Origin: CBDBDZ01 sp965204215
GTDB taxonomy: Bacteria > Pseudomonadota > Gammaproteobacteria > Pseudomonadales > GM7GCV1
DNA length: 64,000 nt
NCBI GenBank assembly: GCA_965204215.1
Contig: CBDBDZ010000013.1
Coordinates: forward strand, 62,001 to 126,000
Reading direction: 5' to 3'
In this document: positions 45,157 to 53,612 of the stretch, one piece after another
How the letters are laid out: every line of letters starts with the position of its first letter
Numbering within the stretch: the first letter of the stretch is position 1
Made by a program: the position numbers and the translations under genes
The notes under the pieces: model-generated
What the model saw: the letters and a program-made list of their open reading frames with translations, nothing else
Told to the model about the DNA's origin: nothing
Databases searched by the model: none

Positions 45157-45615
45157 ATGAAGAAAGCGTTCCCATCCATTTTTATTATTTACATCTTACT
45201 TGGTTCTTGCCAACAGCAAAGTAAGCCTGATGGTTGGGCGTTATTAGGCGGAGATACTTTTTTACCGCAGATGCAGCAGGGTAAATACATCTTTATCAAT
45301 TATTGGGCCCAGTGGTGTAAGCCTTGTTTAAAGGAAATGCCGGAACTGGCTGCTTTTGCCAATAACAATATCGATAAAGTTACAGTGTTGGCAGTTAATT
45401 TTGATGGAGTGAATGCGCAGGAAATGCAGCGGCAAGCTCGACAGTTTGACATTCAAATTCCCATGTTGTTAGGCGATCCAGCCACGACCTATGCCTGGCC
45501 GAAAGCTGGGGTGCTACCCTTTACTATTGTTATCGATAGCCAGCTCAATATTATTGACAACTTAATAGGTCCACAAACATTAGAGTCGCTAAATACCTGG
45601 TTGAGAACGCAATAG
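45157..45615 (+). CDS. TlpA/DsbE-like thioredoxin-fold lipoprotein
   Basis: The 152-residue protein has a lipoprotein signal (IIYILLGSC, Cys18), then a TlpA-type thioredoxin domain with INYWAQWCKPCLKEMPEL (CxxC) and a cis-Pro loop (GVLPFTIVID). It should be a periplasmic, membrane-anchored disulfide reductant. It lies 12 bases upstream of ccmA and may serve as the CcmG/DsbE-type reductant for cytochrome c haem attachment; this is inferred from position. Confidence 0.85.
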   Translation: MKKAFPSIFIIYILLGSCQQQSKPDGWALLGGDTFLPQMQQGKYIFINYWAQWCKPCLKEMPELAAFANNNIDKVTVLAVNFDGVNAQEMQRQARQFDIQIPMLLGDPATTYAWPKAGVLPFTIVIDSQLNIIDNLIGPQTLESLNTWLRTQ

Positions 45616-45627
45616 CTCCTGCGAATT

Positions 45628-46266
45628 ATGGCAAACAATGAACTCTTTAGAGCGACGGACTTAAGTGCATTACGCGGCAATCGACAACTTTATCAGCAAT
45701 TAAATGTCACAGTAAATAGCGGGGAGTCGCTGCAAATTTCAGGGCGTAATGGCAGTGGTAAAACGACGTTAATCAGGCAATTATGTGGTTTTATTGATGC
45801 TGAAACTGCACAATTTGAATGGCAAGGGCAGCGCTGCGACATTGCCCAGTTAGCTGATGAAATAACCTATTGCGGTCATCGAAGCGGGCTGGATAATCGG
45901 TTGTCGGTGATGACTAACCTGGAGTTAATGTATCAGATCTACAACAGCGAGAACACGCAACAAAATTTGCAGCAAATACTCGAATTTGTTCGGCTGACAG
46001 AACAAAAGCATGTGTTGGTCAGTAAATTGTCGGCAGGGCAAGTTAAACAGTTGTCATTGGCGCGGTTGCGTATTGCCAACCGTTCGCTATGGTTAGTTGA
46101 TGAGCCTTTTAGTGCCCTGGACAACAATGCTATCGACAAGTGGTGTGGTATTTTTCAGGAACATATCAATGCAGGTGGTGCTTTAATTTTAACATCGCAT
46201 CAGTCTGTGCCATTGTTAATTAATCGACAAATCGTATTGGGAAGTCTAACGCATAATCTGGGTTAA
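45628..46266 (+). CDS. ccmA: Cytochrome c biogenesis ATP-binding protein CcmA
   Basis: The 212-residue ABC ATPase of the CcmABCD haem-handling complex has Walker A GRNGSGKTTL, signature LSAGQVKQLSLARL, Walker B LWLVDEP and an H-loop LTSHQ. It powers release of holo-CcmE. Its last codons (SLTHNLG, stop) are encoded by a copy of the short TCTAACGCATAATC repeat (46245-46266), in the opposite orientation to that seen at the plsC-like end. Confidence 0.95.
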   Translation: MANNELFRATDLSALRGNRQLYQQLNVTVNSGESLQISGRNGSGKTTLIRQLCGFIDAETAQFEWQGQRCDIAQLADEITYCGHRSGLDNRLSVMTNLELMYQIYNSENTQQNLQQILEFVRLTEQKHVLVSKLSAGQVKQLSLARLRIANRSLWLVDEPFSALDNNAIDKWCGIFQEHINAGGALILTSHQSVPLLINRQIVLGSLTHNLG

Positions 46267-46274
46267 AAAGTAAT

Positions 46275-46931
46275 ATGGTATTGTTATTAATTAAATCTCA
46301 GCTGAACATTTTTCGCGACAATAGTGGGCAGTGGCTGACCCCCATTTTACTGTATTTGTTAATTTGTTGCTTATTCCCATTAACCGTTCCGTTGGGGACA
46401 AACATACAGCCTTTTGCAACGGGTATTCTCTGGGTAGGATTGTTGCTGTCGGCAGTGTTGGCAATAGAAGTCTTGTTTCGCAGTGAATTTGATTCGGGGT
46501 TTTTAGAACAAATAATGTTCAGCAATATAAGCTTGTGGCAATGGGTGTTAGTCAAGACTTTAACCCAATGGGTTTTTACCTTGGTACCTATATTGTTATT
46601 AATACCTGTTATTTCTATGGTATTGTCTTTGCCTGCATCCGTTTTGCCGTTATTGGCGGGAACAGTGGCAGTTGGTAGTTTGGGTATCTATTTGTTAGGT
46701 TCTATTGGCGCGGCATTAGTGGTGGCAATACCTTCAGCGGGGTTATTGCTGGCGTTTATCATTCTACCTTTTTACATTCCGATTTTAATTTTTGCGGTAA
46801 GCTCAGTAAATAATGTGCTAATAGCGGTTGAAAGTAACGCACTGCTTTGGCTGTGTTGTTGTAGTTTGTTGGCTTTAATCTTCGCACCTTTTGCAACAGC
46901 GGCTTGTTTAAAGTTACAATTATCGAATTGA
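46275..46931 (+). CDS. ccmB: Haem exporter subunit CcmB
   Basis: The 218-residue integral membrane protein has six predicted helices and the CcmB pattern (EVLFRSEFDSGFLEQIMFS, then LPFYIPILIFAVSSV). It is the membrane partner of CcmA in cytochrome c maturation. It starts 8 bases after ccmA and lies 14 bases before ccmC. Confidence 0.94.
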   Translation: MVLLLIKSQLNIFRDNSGQWLTPILLYLLICCLFPLTVPLGTNIQPFATGILWVGLLLSAVLAIEVLFRSEFDSGFLEQIMFSNISLWQWVLVKTLTQWVFTLVPILLLIPVISMVLSLPASVLPLLAGTVAVGSLGIYLLGSIGAALVVAIPSAGLLLAFIILPFYIPILIFAVSSVNNVLIAVESNALLWLCCCSLLALIFAPFATAACLKLQLSN

Positions 46932-46945
46932 TTATTTATAGCTAG

Positions 46946-47668
46946 ATGACCAGAATTTTTTCAAAGAATAACAAGCGTTGGTTCCACCAATGGATGTCTG
47001 CCAAATGGTTCTTGCAAAAAGCGCCACAATGGCAATGGTGGTTAGGCCTTTTGGCATTAATGTTGTTAATGATTGGCACTGTTTGGGGACTTGCTATTGC
47101 CCCTGAGGAAAAATTTCAAGGCAATAGTTACCGTATTATTTTTATTCATGTACCTGCGGCTATTTTGGCGCAATCCATTTACGTGATGATGGCAATAGCA
47201 GGAGTGGTATTAATTGTTTGGCGTGTCAAATTGTCCACTTTATTTATTACCCAAAGTGCATCTATTGGTGCATCTTTTGGCATATTGGCAATTGTTACTG
47301 GTGCAATTTGGGGCAAACCAACATGGGGGACCTGGTGGTTTCCCGATGCCAGAATTATTTCAACCCTTATTCTTGTTTTCTTGTATTGGGGCATTATTGC
47401 GCTACACAGCGCCTTGAAAGAAAGGGATATTGCAGGTAAAGCCATTGCTATTTTGGCGGTAGTCGGTTCGATAAATATCCCCATTATCAAATATTCTGTG
47501 GAATGGTGGTACACTTTGCATCAACCAGCTACGTTTTCAGTCACAGGAAAAATGGCAATGCCCATGTCGATGTGGTTGCCCCTGCTAATTATGGTTTTGG
47601 GCTATTACTGCTTTTTTGGTTATTGTATACTGCGTAGAATGAGCAACCAGATTCAATTAAACATTTGA
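46946..47668 (+). CDS. ccmC: Haem-handling protein CcmC
   Basis: The 240-residue protein has six membrane helices and the tryptophan-rich haem-handling motif WGKPTWGTWWFPDARI, flanked by periplasmic His residues (IIFIHVPAA and YTLHQPA). CcmC loads haem onto CcmE in the periplasm. An N-terminal cytoplasmic lead of about 30 residues is present. Confidence 0.96.
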   Translation: MTRIFSKNNKRWFHQWMSAKWFLQKAPQWQWWLGLLALMLLMIGTVWGLAIAPEEKFQGNSYRIIFIHVPAAILAQSIYVMMAIAGVVLIVWRVKLSTLFITQSASIGASFGILAIVTGAIWGKPTWGTWWFPDARIISTLILVFLYWGIIALHSALKERDIAGKAIAILAVVGSINIPIIKYSVEWWYTLHQPATFSVTGKMAMPMSMWLPLLIMVLGYYCFFGYCILRRMSNQIQLNI

Positions 47669-47671
47669 GTT

Positions 47672-47815
47672 ATGAGTACATTATTTTACTTTGACACATT
47701 TAACGATTTTTTAGCTATGGGTGAGCATGGGTTGTATGTATGGCTCGCATATGCAAGCTATGCTGGTGTTTTGTTATGGAACTACGTATCGGCCAGCTAT
47801 AAAGCATCAAAATAG
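47672..47815 (+). CDS. ccmD: Small membrane protein CcmD
   Basis: The 47-residue frame reads MSTLFYFDTFNDFLAMGEHG and then YVWLAYASYAGVLLWNYV. This is the expected CcmD form with one membrane helix and the conserved MGxHGxYVW motif. It is needed for release of holo-CcmE from the CcmABC complex. It lies 3 bases after ccmC and 9 before ccmE. Confidence 0.93.
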   Translation: MSTLFYFDTFNDFLAMGEHGLYVWLAYASYAGVLLWNYVSASYKASK

Positions 47816-47824
47816 CCATTTGTT

Positions 47825-48268
47825 ATGAAACCTGTCAGAAGACAAAGATTACAAATAATTGGCTTTATCGTTGTTGGGTTATCGTTACTCACAGGTCTGG
47901 TGTTGTATTCGTTACGCGATAATATCAATATATTTTACAGTCCAACTGATATTGTCGAAGGTAAGGCCAACGGGCAAAAAACGATTCGAGTTGGCGGTTT
48001 GGTCGTTGAAGGCTCCGTTCAACATATCAATCAAGCTGACAAAAGTTTATTGGTAGCCTTTGACATTACCGATGGTGCGCAGCAGGTATCTGTACGCTAC
48101 AACGGTATTTTACCTGATTTGTTTCGGGAGAGTCAGGGTATTGTAGCTATTGGTCAATTAACAGGCTCTGCGCAAGTTGAAGCCAGTCAAGTACTGGCGA
48201 AACACGATGAAAATTATACGCCGCCTGAAGTTGCCAACTCACTCAAAACTGAGCAAGCCTATGAATAA
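47825..48268 (+). CDS. ccmE: Periplasmic haem chaperone CcmE
   Basis: The 147-residue protein has an N-terminal anchor (LQIIGFIVVGLSLLTGLVL), an OB-fold beta barrel (TIRVGGLVVEGSVQ, then SVRYNGILPDLF) and the haem-binding LAKHDENYTPPEV, whose His binds haem covalently. The usual ccmF, ccmG and ccmH do not follow. The stop overlaps the start of pssA by 8 bases. Confidence 0.95.
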   Translation: MKPVRRQRLQIIGFIVVGLSLLTGLVLYSLRDNINIFYSPTDIVEGKANGQKTIRVGGLVVEGSVQHINQADKSLLVAFDITDGAQQVSVRYNGILPDLFRESQGIVAIGQLTGSAQVEASQVLAKHDENYTPPEVANSLKTEQAYE

Positions 48269-49055
48269 GCAAGAAGAGGCGCAAAAAGTGCGCCGCATAT
48301 CGAATGTGTTCGCTAACAGAACTAAAAATGCTTTTAATACTCCAAAGCGCAGCGTGTATTTACTGCCCAATTTAATGACAACAGCGGCGCTTTTTAGTGG
48401 TTTTTATGCCATTATCATGTCCTATAATGGAAAATTTGAGTTGGCAGTCATTGCTGTTTTTGCAGCTATGGTGTTTGATGGACTGGATGGACGCATTGCC
48501 AGAATGACTAATACGCAAAGCGAATTTGGTGTGCAATATGATTCATTGTCAGATTTGATCAGTTTTGGTGTAGCTCCTGCGGTGTTGGTTTACACTTGGC
48601 AGCTTAACAGTTGGGGTAATATAGGTTGGGCAATTACTTTTATTTACTGCGCCTGCGCAGCGATTCGCCTGGCGCGGTTTAATGTTATTGTCAGCCAGGA
48701 TGATGATAAGCGATTTTTTATAGGCTTGCCCAGCCCGCTTGCCGCAGCCTTTGTCACCAGTTTTGTCTGGCTTGGTGTCGATTCGTTTAGCGACATAAAT
48801 GTTTATTTTTTGCAGATGGTGATTGGTAGTGTGGTGTTAATGGCTGGGCTTTTAATGGTGTCGCGTTTTCAATACTACAGCTTTAAAGAGGTTAACATAA
48901 AGGGCAGAGTGCCGTTTGTGGTTATTCCTATGTTGGTTCTTATTTTTGCTTTAATTGCATCGCACCCTGCTTTGGTTATTGCGGGACTTTGTGTAATCTA
49001 TTGTACTTATGCGCCGTTATTGAAGTTGTTTGGTTATCGGAATAAGCCGCAATAG
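48261..49055 (+). CDS. pssA: CDP-diacylglycerol-serine O-phosphatidyltransferase
   Basis: The 264-residue protein starts at the ATG inside the end of ccmE. It carries the CDP-alcohol phosphatidyltransferase motif DGLDGRIARMTNTQSEFG followed by the aspartates in QYDSLSDLISFG. Eight or so membrane helices are predicted. It makes phosphatidylserine for phosphatidylethanolamine. A cytosolic N-terminus with RRSVYLLPNL-like sequence is typical of the gammaproteobacterial membrane-type Pss. Confidence 0.93.
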   Translation: MNKQEEAQKVRRISNVFANRTKNAFNTPKRSVYLLPNLMTTAALFSGFYAIIMSYNGKFELAVIAVFAAMVFDGLDGRIARMTNTQSEFGVQYDSLSDLISFGVAPAVLVYTWQLNSWGNIGWAITFIYCACAAIRLARFNVIVSQDDDKRFFIGLPSPLAAAFVTSFVWLGVDSFSDINVYFLQMVIGSVVLMAGLLMVSRFQYYSFKEVNIKGRVPFVVIPMLVLIFALIASHPALVIAGLCVIYCTYAPLLKLFGYRNKPQ

Positions 49056-49066
49056 ATGTCATTTAA

Positions 49067-49122
49067 CCTAGATTCCGTAGTTGAACCTGGAATTTACAGT
49101 TATTTTCAGGAAATAATGCAAG
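49067..49122 (-). repeat. Terminal 56 bp shared with MITE family B, followed by different sequence
   Basis: Bases 49067-49122 match one end of the 241-bp MITE (CCTAGATTCCGTAGTTGAAC and onward) and follow a TTTAA flank. From 49123 the sequence diverges. It could be the end of the longer parent element; the minus strand of 49123-49280 has only a short open stretch ending GNSEAG. The rest of 49123-49345 holds no gene I can support. Confidence 0.6.
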
Positions 49123-49345
49123 TGTCCCGTAAAGCCGAAAAGCTGACGTAATCACCCCGCTTCCGAGTTGCCATTTTTCGAAATTACAGGTTTCAAGCGG
49201 TTTTCAGGGGTTTCAGGTGATGGGCATTCCCTCACTTTTAACGATTTTCGGTTTACAGTTAACCATTTTTATAACATTTTTTTGATATGGCGCAGGGGTA
49301 TACCCTGAAAGGCTCCAGTTTTGGGTAGCAATACTGCAATGCTTA

Positions 49346-50276
49346 TCAATCAGGAGGAACATAAATACCACTTAACACGCCATGCCAAAGGCTAACATCA
49401 TAGGCTACCCCCTCTTTATTAAATGATTTACCCGCCCATTGATTGGCAGGGGTATTGCCGTTTAAATGTTGATGGTAACGGATATGGTTATACCAAAACC
49501 GAAACTCGGCAAGCCTTGTATCAATTAAACTTTCTTCCACCACAATCTGATTAAAGCGTTCACGCAAGGTTCCAAATAGTCGTTCAATACGCCCATTCTC
49601 CCACGGGCAGTAGGGGGCACTGCGCTCATGTTCAATACCCATCCACCATAAAGTGCAGGTAAACATCAGCGATGTAAAACAGCGCTCATTATCGGTTTTG
49701 ATGGTTTTGGGTTTACCATACTTTTGAATGGTTTGTTTGATGAGCCGCAGAAGTTGTCTGCTGGTTTTATTTATTAACTGTTTCAGTCAACAATAAATTA
49801 GCACGGCTACCATAGTCGATAATACCCAATACCTTTCGCTGGTTTTGTGCATCATCAGTAATGGTCACCAGGTCAATGCCCCAGGTCAGATTATTGACTA
49901 CTGCTTTGGGAATATTGTGTTTTATTTCTCGCGTCTTTTGAACGATAGCATATTGGTGGTCACTGCGTTTGTTAACAACATATTGGTGGGTTACTGACTC
50001 GCCAGTTTTGGTATGGTATTTGGAATTGAAGGAATCGGCTATTTTTCGCGAGCCTTGTTTGCGCATTAAAGCGCATAACTTGATAACTTCACGAAGTACC
50101 CAGGGAGGTTTGGGTCGAAAACGGTTGTTGGTTATTTGAACCTTAGCCAGTTCAGGGTCTGGTACTATTGAATTTGCCTGAATTCGATAAGTCGCTTTAG
50201 TTTTAAAGAATGGCTTGAAGTATGTTATTAGCCAATGAATGATGCGGTTTACGAATGTGAATATTAGAAGTGTCAT
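49346..50276 (-). pseudogene. DDE (rve-type) transposase, frameshifted
   Basis: The 5' part (50276 down to 49767) encodes a helical N-terminal region and LTWGIDLVTITDDAQ, the first catalytic Asp. The 3' part encodes KTDNERCFTSLMF (second Asp) and APYCPWENGRIERLFGTLRE (catalytic Glu). The two frames join if one TAAA unit is removed at about 49767, where AATAAATAAAAC is read. A 4-base duplication therefore broke the gene. It belongs to the retroviral-integrase-like transposases (IS3/IS481-type core); I cannot name the IS. Confidence 0.78.
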
Positions 50277-50346
50277 AAATATGGGTTACAAAAGGCTTAG
50301 GTTTGTTTACAATAGTTGGTGTTTAAATAAATGAAGATAGAAATTG

Positions 50347-50705
50347 ATGTTTTCACGCTACCATCGACCAATATATATTAGCCGTAATGCGATTATTTTA
50401 AAACCCAAACCAGCATTTTGGAAATGGCATCAAAGTTTTGAACCCGATGTTCCTGTGAATGAATCGGAACTGAATATTTATCTTGTACCAGATTTTATGG
50501 GTGAAGAAAGAATGGAGCTGAAGAAAGAATGGAGCTTTATTTACGCGAACAGGCGAAAAGAATAATGCAGAACCAATATGAGATGGCGACAGAAAACAGG
50601 AAGCTGTGGCCTGCAAAGAGTTACGAGCAATTACTTGAATTTTTTGAAGTGACATATTCACAAGATATTGTTGATTTGGTGGGTGGTTCCTTACATGAAG
50701 AATAA
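50347..50705 (+). pseudogene. Unrecognised conserved protein, broken by a 17-bp tandem duplication
   Basis: The first frame reads MFSRYHRPIYISRNAIILKP and continues to VPDFMGEERMELKKEWS. The second frame, open to TAA at 50703-50705, reads MELYLREQAKRIMQNQYEMA and ends DLVGGSLHEE. The 17-base unit 50503-50519 is repeated exactly at 50520-50536; removal of one unit fuses the frames into one protein of about 113 residues. I recall the YISRNA-LKPK opening in uncharacterised proteins of sulfur- and methane-oxidising gammaproteobacteria, but no function is known to me. Confidence 0.65.
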
Positions 50706-50731
50706 CTACTTTTGGTTTGCGCCAAAAGTAG
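50706..50731. other. Perfect 10-bp stem hairpin after the broken gene
   Basis: CTACTTTTGG-tttgcg-CCAAAAGTAG lies immediately after the TAA at 50703-50705. No T-run follows on either strand, so it is not a standard terminator. The rest of 50732-51056 is more GC-rich than its surroundings and holds no gene I can support. Confidence 0.55.
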
Positions 50732-51056
50732 CACAAAAACGCACCCTTGCCAACAGGCTTGCAGCTACCCTTGCCGTTTGTTCTGAGCGGACGCTGCGCA
50801 ACTCGGCATCCTGCCTCAGACAGTGCTCGCGTTTACTCCGCTCATCACTGCACGGCTCGGCTGTTGGCTTGAAGGGGAATGAACTTTGTGGGAGATGAAG
50901 TATAATCAAAAAAGCTTTTCTAAACCGTCCGTTAAATCGGGGTAGAACCCGATAGACCTTATTCGTGAATGATATTATCAGATAAATATTGCTTCTATAT
51001 TGACCTGACAGACAGCCCTGATTTACACATGAGTTTTTTAGGGGAAGTGTGAGCTA

Positions 51057-51905
51057 CTATTGTTTAATTGCTGTTATTTGTTCAATGGTTAAACCTGTTA
51101 ATTCGGCAACATCTTTGTGGCTAAAGCCTTTATCTAACATTTTCTTTGCTGTTTCAATCTTGCCTTCAATCTTACCTTCAATCTTGCCTTCAATCTTACC
51201 ATCTTCAAATGCGGTTACTACGGTATTGGTATGGTCGCGGTAGTCTTTCAGGCTCTGTTCATAAGCGATACGTTCCTTATCGTTCATTTGGGCTAATTCA
51301 GCAATAGCGAAGCTATTTCGAATCACGGTATCGTTGCTAAATATTTCGGGGATATAATCAAGAGTGTCGAGGTGTTTAATAAAATACAGCATTTTATCAA
51401 GGTGTGTATCAAGTTGGTCTTCACTCTTTTTAAAGTTGGGCAGCTCAATATAGTATAAATTCAACTTATCAAAAAACACTTCATTGTGCTGGTTTTTCAG
51501 GTTGACAGTATGCAGGTAATCTTTAGTGCTGTCCTGAAAAGCGAAGTCAAGCAACCCAATACAATAAACGGGTTCGAGTTTAAAGTCCCAATCACCGCGT
51601 TGGGCTTGAGCCTGAATTGGGAAAGTTGAATAAAATAAGGTGCGGTCAATGAAATAACGCTGTTTGGCTTTTTGCATTTCGACAATAAAATGTTTGCCTT
51701 GGGTATCGGTGCAATAAATGTCAAAAATAGCTTTTCGGTTATCGGCATTAGCACCGAGTTGTTCGAGATTGCGATACTCAACTTTATCAATGGGGTTGTC
51801 TAAGGGTAATAAATCATTGAGAAAACTGATAAGCAATGCCTTGTTATCTTCATTTCCAAAGAGTTTTTTAAAGCCAAAGTCGGTGAAAGGACTAATGTAT
51901 TTCAT
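51057..51905 (-). CDS. Rpn-family recombination-promoting nuclease/putative transposase
   Basis: The protein has about 282 residues from the ATG giving MKYISPFTDFGFKKLFG, the usual start of the PD-(D/E)XK transposase-like family; a 20-codon extension runs into accessory DNA. The nuclease core is visible in FDIYCTDTQGKHFIVEMQKA (Asp, then Glu-x-Gln). The family includes RpnA, which promotes RecA-independent recombination, and is common in accessory DNA. Near the C-terminus is a run of four KIEG units coded by 12-base tandem repeats (about 51150-51200), which could change in number by slippage. It lies next to the integron remnant. Confidence 0.85.
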   Translation of the reverse strand: MKYISPFTDFGFKKLFGNEDNKALLISFLNDLLPLDNPIDKVEYRNLEQLGANADNRKAIFDIYCTDTQGKHFIVEMQKAKQRYFIDRTLFYSTFPIQAQAQRGDWDFKLEPVYCIGLLDFAFQDSTKDYLHTVNLKNQHNEVFFDKLNLYYIELPNFKKSEDQLDTHLDKMLYFIKHLDTLDYIPEIFSNDTVIRNSFAIAELAQMNDKERIAYEQSLKDYRDHTNTVVTAFEDGKIEGKIEGKIEGKIETAKKMLDKGFSHKDVAELTGLTIEQITAIKQ

Positions 51906-51960
51906 GGGTTTATTATACTCTTTATTCACTGTAAAGTAGAGGGGTAGTATAAGAAATGAT

Positions 51961-52128
51961 GTCACTGATAAAATACGTTTAAAGGGCTATAGCTATAAAA
52001 CGGAAAAGTCTTATATTGGTTGGGTTAAGCGTTTCATTTTGTTTCACAACAAACGATATCCTGGCGAAATTGGAAAACTGGAGATTGAGCAGTTTTTAAC
52101 TCATTTGGCAGTCGAGACGTTTGGCTGA
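51961..52128 (+). pseudogene. intI: Integron integrase (IntI) fragment A
   Basis: The frame reads VTDKIRLKGYSYKTEKSYIG and continues WVKRFILFHNKRYPGEIG to FLTHLAVE, then a stop at 52126-52128. This is the N-terminal core-binding domain of an integron integrase (about residues 8-60 of 320). The first codons are missing and the catalytic domain is gone. The first 23 bases (51961-51983) are identical to 54336-54358 in fragment B. It joins at the right to an attC-like site without its outer box. Confidence 0.8.
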
Positions 52129-52174
52129 CAAACTCAGCGGCGGCGTAGCCGTTTGCTAGAGTGCTTTGTTAGGT
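52129..52174 (-). other. attC-like site of the MFS cassette, outer box missing
   Basis: On the minus strand ACCTAAC (a perfect RYYYAAC box, 52168-52174) contains the MFS stop codon. It is followed by the AGCAAACGGCTACGCCGCCG-type core also present in the other sites (59472, 61921). The distal R' box is replaced by integrase-fragment sequence. Confidence 0.65.
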
Positions 52175-53422
52175 TTGAAAATTCTTTTTTCTAATGCTCC
52201 TGATATTTAAAATCATTAGTATCGAAATGATCAATGCACAAATAAAAAACAACTCAAATATGCGTATTGCATCGGTATAGCTACCTGTTACCTCTTTGAC
52301 GTAGGCTATGATGATGGGTCCTGCTAATCCAGCGGTTGCCCATGCCGTTAAAATGTAACCGTGAATCGCGCCTAATTGTTTAGTGCCAAAGATATCACCA
52401 ATGTAAGCTGGAATAGATGCGAACCCTCCACCGTAACATGTCATAACATAAAAGAGTAATACTTGAAAAAATATAATATTTGTTGCACTTGGTAAAAAAT
52501 GAAAGGCGAGTATTTGTGTGACAAAAAATATAACGTACACCACGGGTCGTGTCAGTTTATCCGATAGACTTGCCCAAAAAATTCGCCCAAAACCATTAAA
52601 AATCCCCATTAAACCAATTGCTGAAGCGGCAGCTAGGGCAGTTATCCCTGTAATTTCTTGAAGAAGAGGTGAGGCCACACCAATAATGGCAATGCCACAA
52701 GTGACATTAATAAACAACATCAACCAAAGACCATAAAATCTAAGTGTTTTAATGGATTCGCTTCTTGTCAAATTTGATAGGTCTTTATTATTGATTTTCT
52801 CTTTATTTATTATCTTTTCTGAACCCATTTGCAAATAATCACTTGGAGGAGGCTCGATATATCTGGAGGAGATTAACATCACAACAAAATACACTGTACC
52901 CAAAATAAAAAATGTAGAGGAAATACTTGTTGCGTCAATGAATAGTTTAATAGCAGGACCAGAAACTGCTGAGGCAAAACCAAACCCCATAATAGCTAAA
53001 CCCGTTGCTAACCCTCTCTTTTCTGGAAACCATTTAACCAAAGTTGATACCGGAGCAATATAACCAATACCTAGACCACAACCCCCTAGAACACCGTATG
53101 TTAAATATAATAAAGTTTTTGACTCATATAATATGGCAAAACCAGACCCAACTGTGCCTAAACCAAAAAGTATTGTCGCTAAGAAAGAAGAAACTCTGGG
53201 TCCTTTAGTCTCGACAAACTTTCCCATGACAGCTGCTGATAGTCCCAAGAAAAAAACAGCAATTGAGAAAGTAGCCGTCACTTCTGTTAATGACCAATTC
53301 ATTGCCGTTTGTATCGGCTTTGTGTAAACACTCCAAGCATACACAGAGCCTATGCAGATATGTATACCCACAGCACTCAGTGCAATAAGCCATCGATTTT
53401 TTATTTTATTTTTTGCTAGCAT
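52169..53422 (-). CDS. MFS transporter, OFA (oxalate/formate antiporter-like) family
   Basis: The 417-residue protein has twelve predicted helices and the OFA-family opening (NRWLIALSAVGIHICIGSVY, then AWSVYTKPI). It also shows GVLGGCGLGIGYIAPVSTLV and VKWFPEKRGLATGLAIMGFG. The family carries small carboxylates such as oxalate, formate or pyruvate; this substrate is unknown. The TAA stop lies inside an attC R'' box, which marks it as an integron cassette gene. The region covering its start codon and 38 bases upstream is duplicated (53402-53460 and 53554-53612). Confidence 0.85.
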   Translation of the reverse strand: MLAKNKIKNRWLIALSAVGIHICIGSVYAWSVYTKPIQTAMNWSLTEVTATFSIAVFFLGLSAAVMGKFVETKGPRVSSFLATILFGLGTVGSGFAILYESKTLLYLTYGVLGGCGLGIGYIAPVSTLVKWFPEKRGLATGLAIMGFGFASAVSGPAIKLFIDATSISSTFFILGTVYFVVMLISSRYIEPPPSDYLQMGSEKIINKEKINNKDLSNLTRSESIKTLRFYGLWLMLFINVTCGIAIIGVASPLLQEITGITALAAASAIGLMGIFNGFGRIFWASLSDKLTRPVVYVIFFVTQILAFHFLPSATNIIFFQVLLFYVMTCYGGGFASIPAYIGDIFGTKQLGAIHGYILTAWATAGLAGPIIIAYVKEVTGSYTDAIRIFELFFICALIISILMILNIRSIRKKNFQT

Positions 53423-53612
53423 ATTTGGCTCTTTTATAATGCTATTCTTGAAAGCCTAATGCTTTGCGCGTCCTGGTGGCTTGATTTGTTACGTGTATTG
53501 CACTTGAACTCCGCGATAAGCCTTTGGTCAACCTCAGCAATACTTGACACTGGTATTTTATTTTTTGCTAGCATATTTGGCTCTTTTATAATGCTATTCT
53601 TGAAAGTCTAAT
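53402..53612. repeat. 59-bp direct duplication of the MFS start region
   Basis: 53402-53460 and 53554-53612 match over 59 bases with one difference. The first copy contains the MFS start codon. The 93 bases between them have no counterpart in the window. The second copy ends in the TCTAATGCATAATC repeat. Confidence 0.75.

Noticed and set aside
49123..49345. Possible 3' end of a full IS1380 transposase
   Set aside because: Only about 38 codons are open and I could not match them to the family; kept as a possibility under the MITE B finding.
50732..50900. GC-richer segment with overlapping open frames on both strands
   Set aside because: Neither frame has a recognisable domain or a start signal; it is more likely repeat or remnant DNA.
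51150..51200. 12-base tandem repeats as a CRISPR array
   Set aside because: The units are contiguous, in frame and code for KIEG; there are no spacers.
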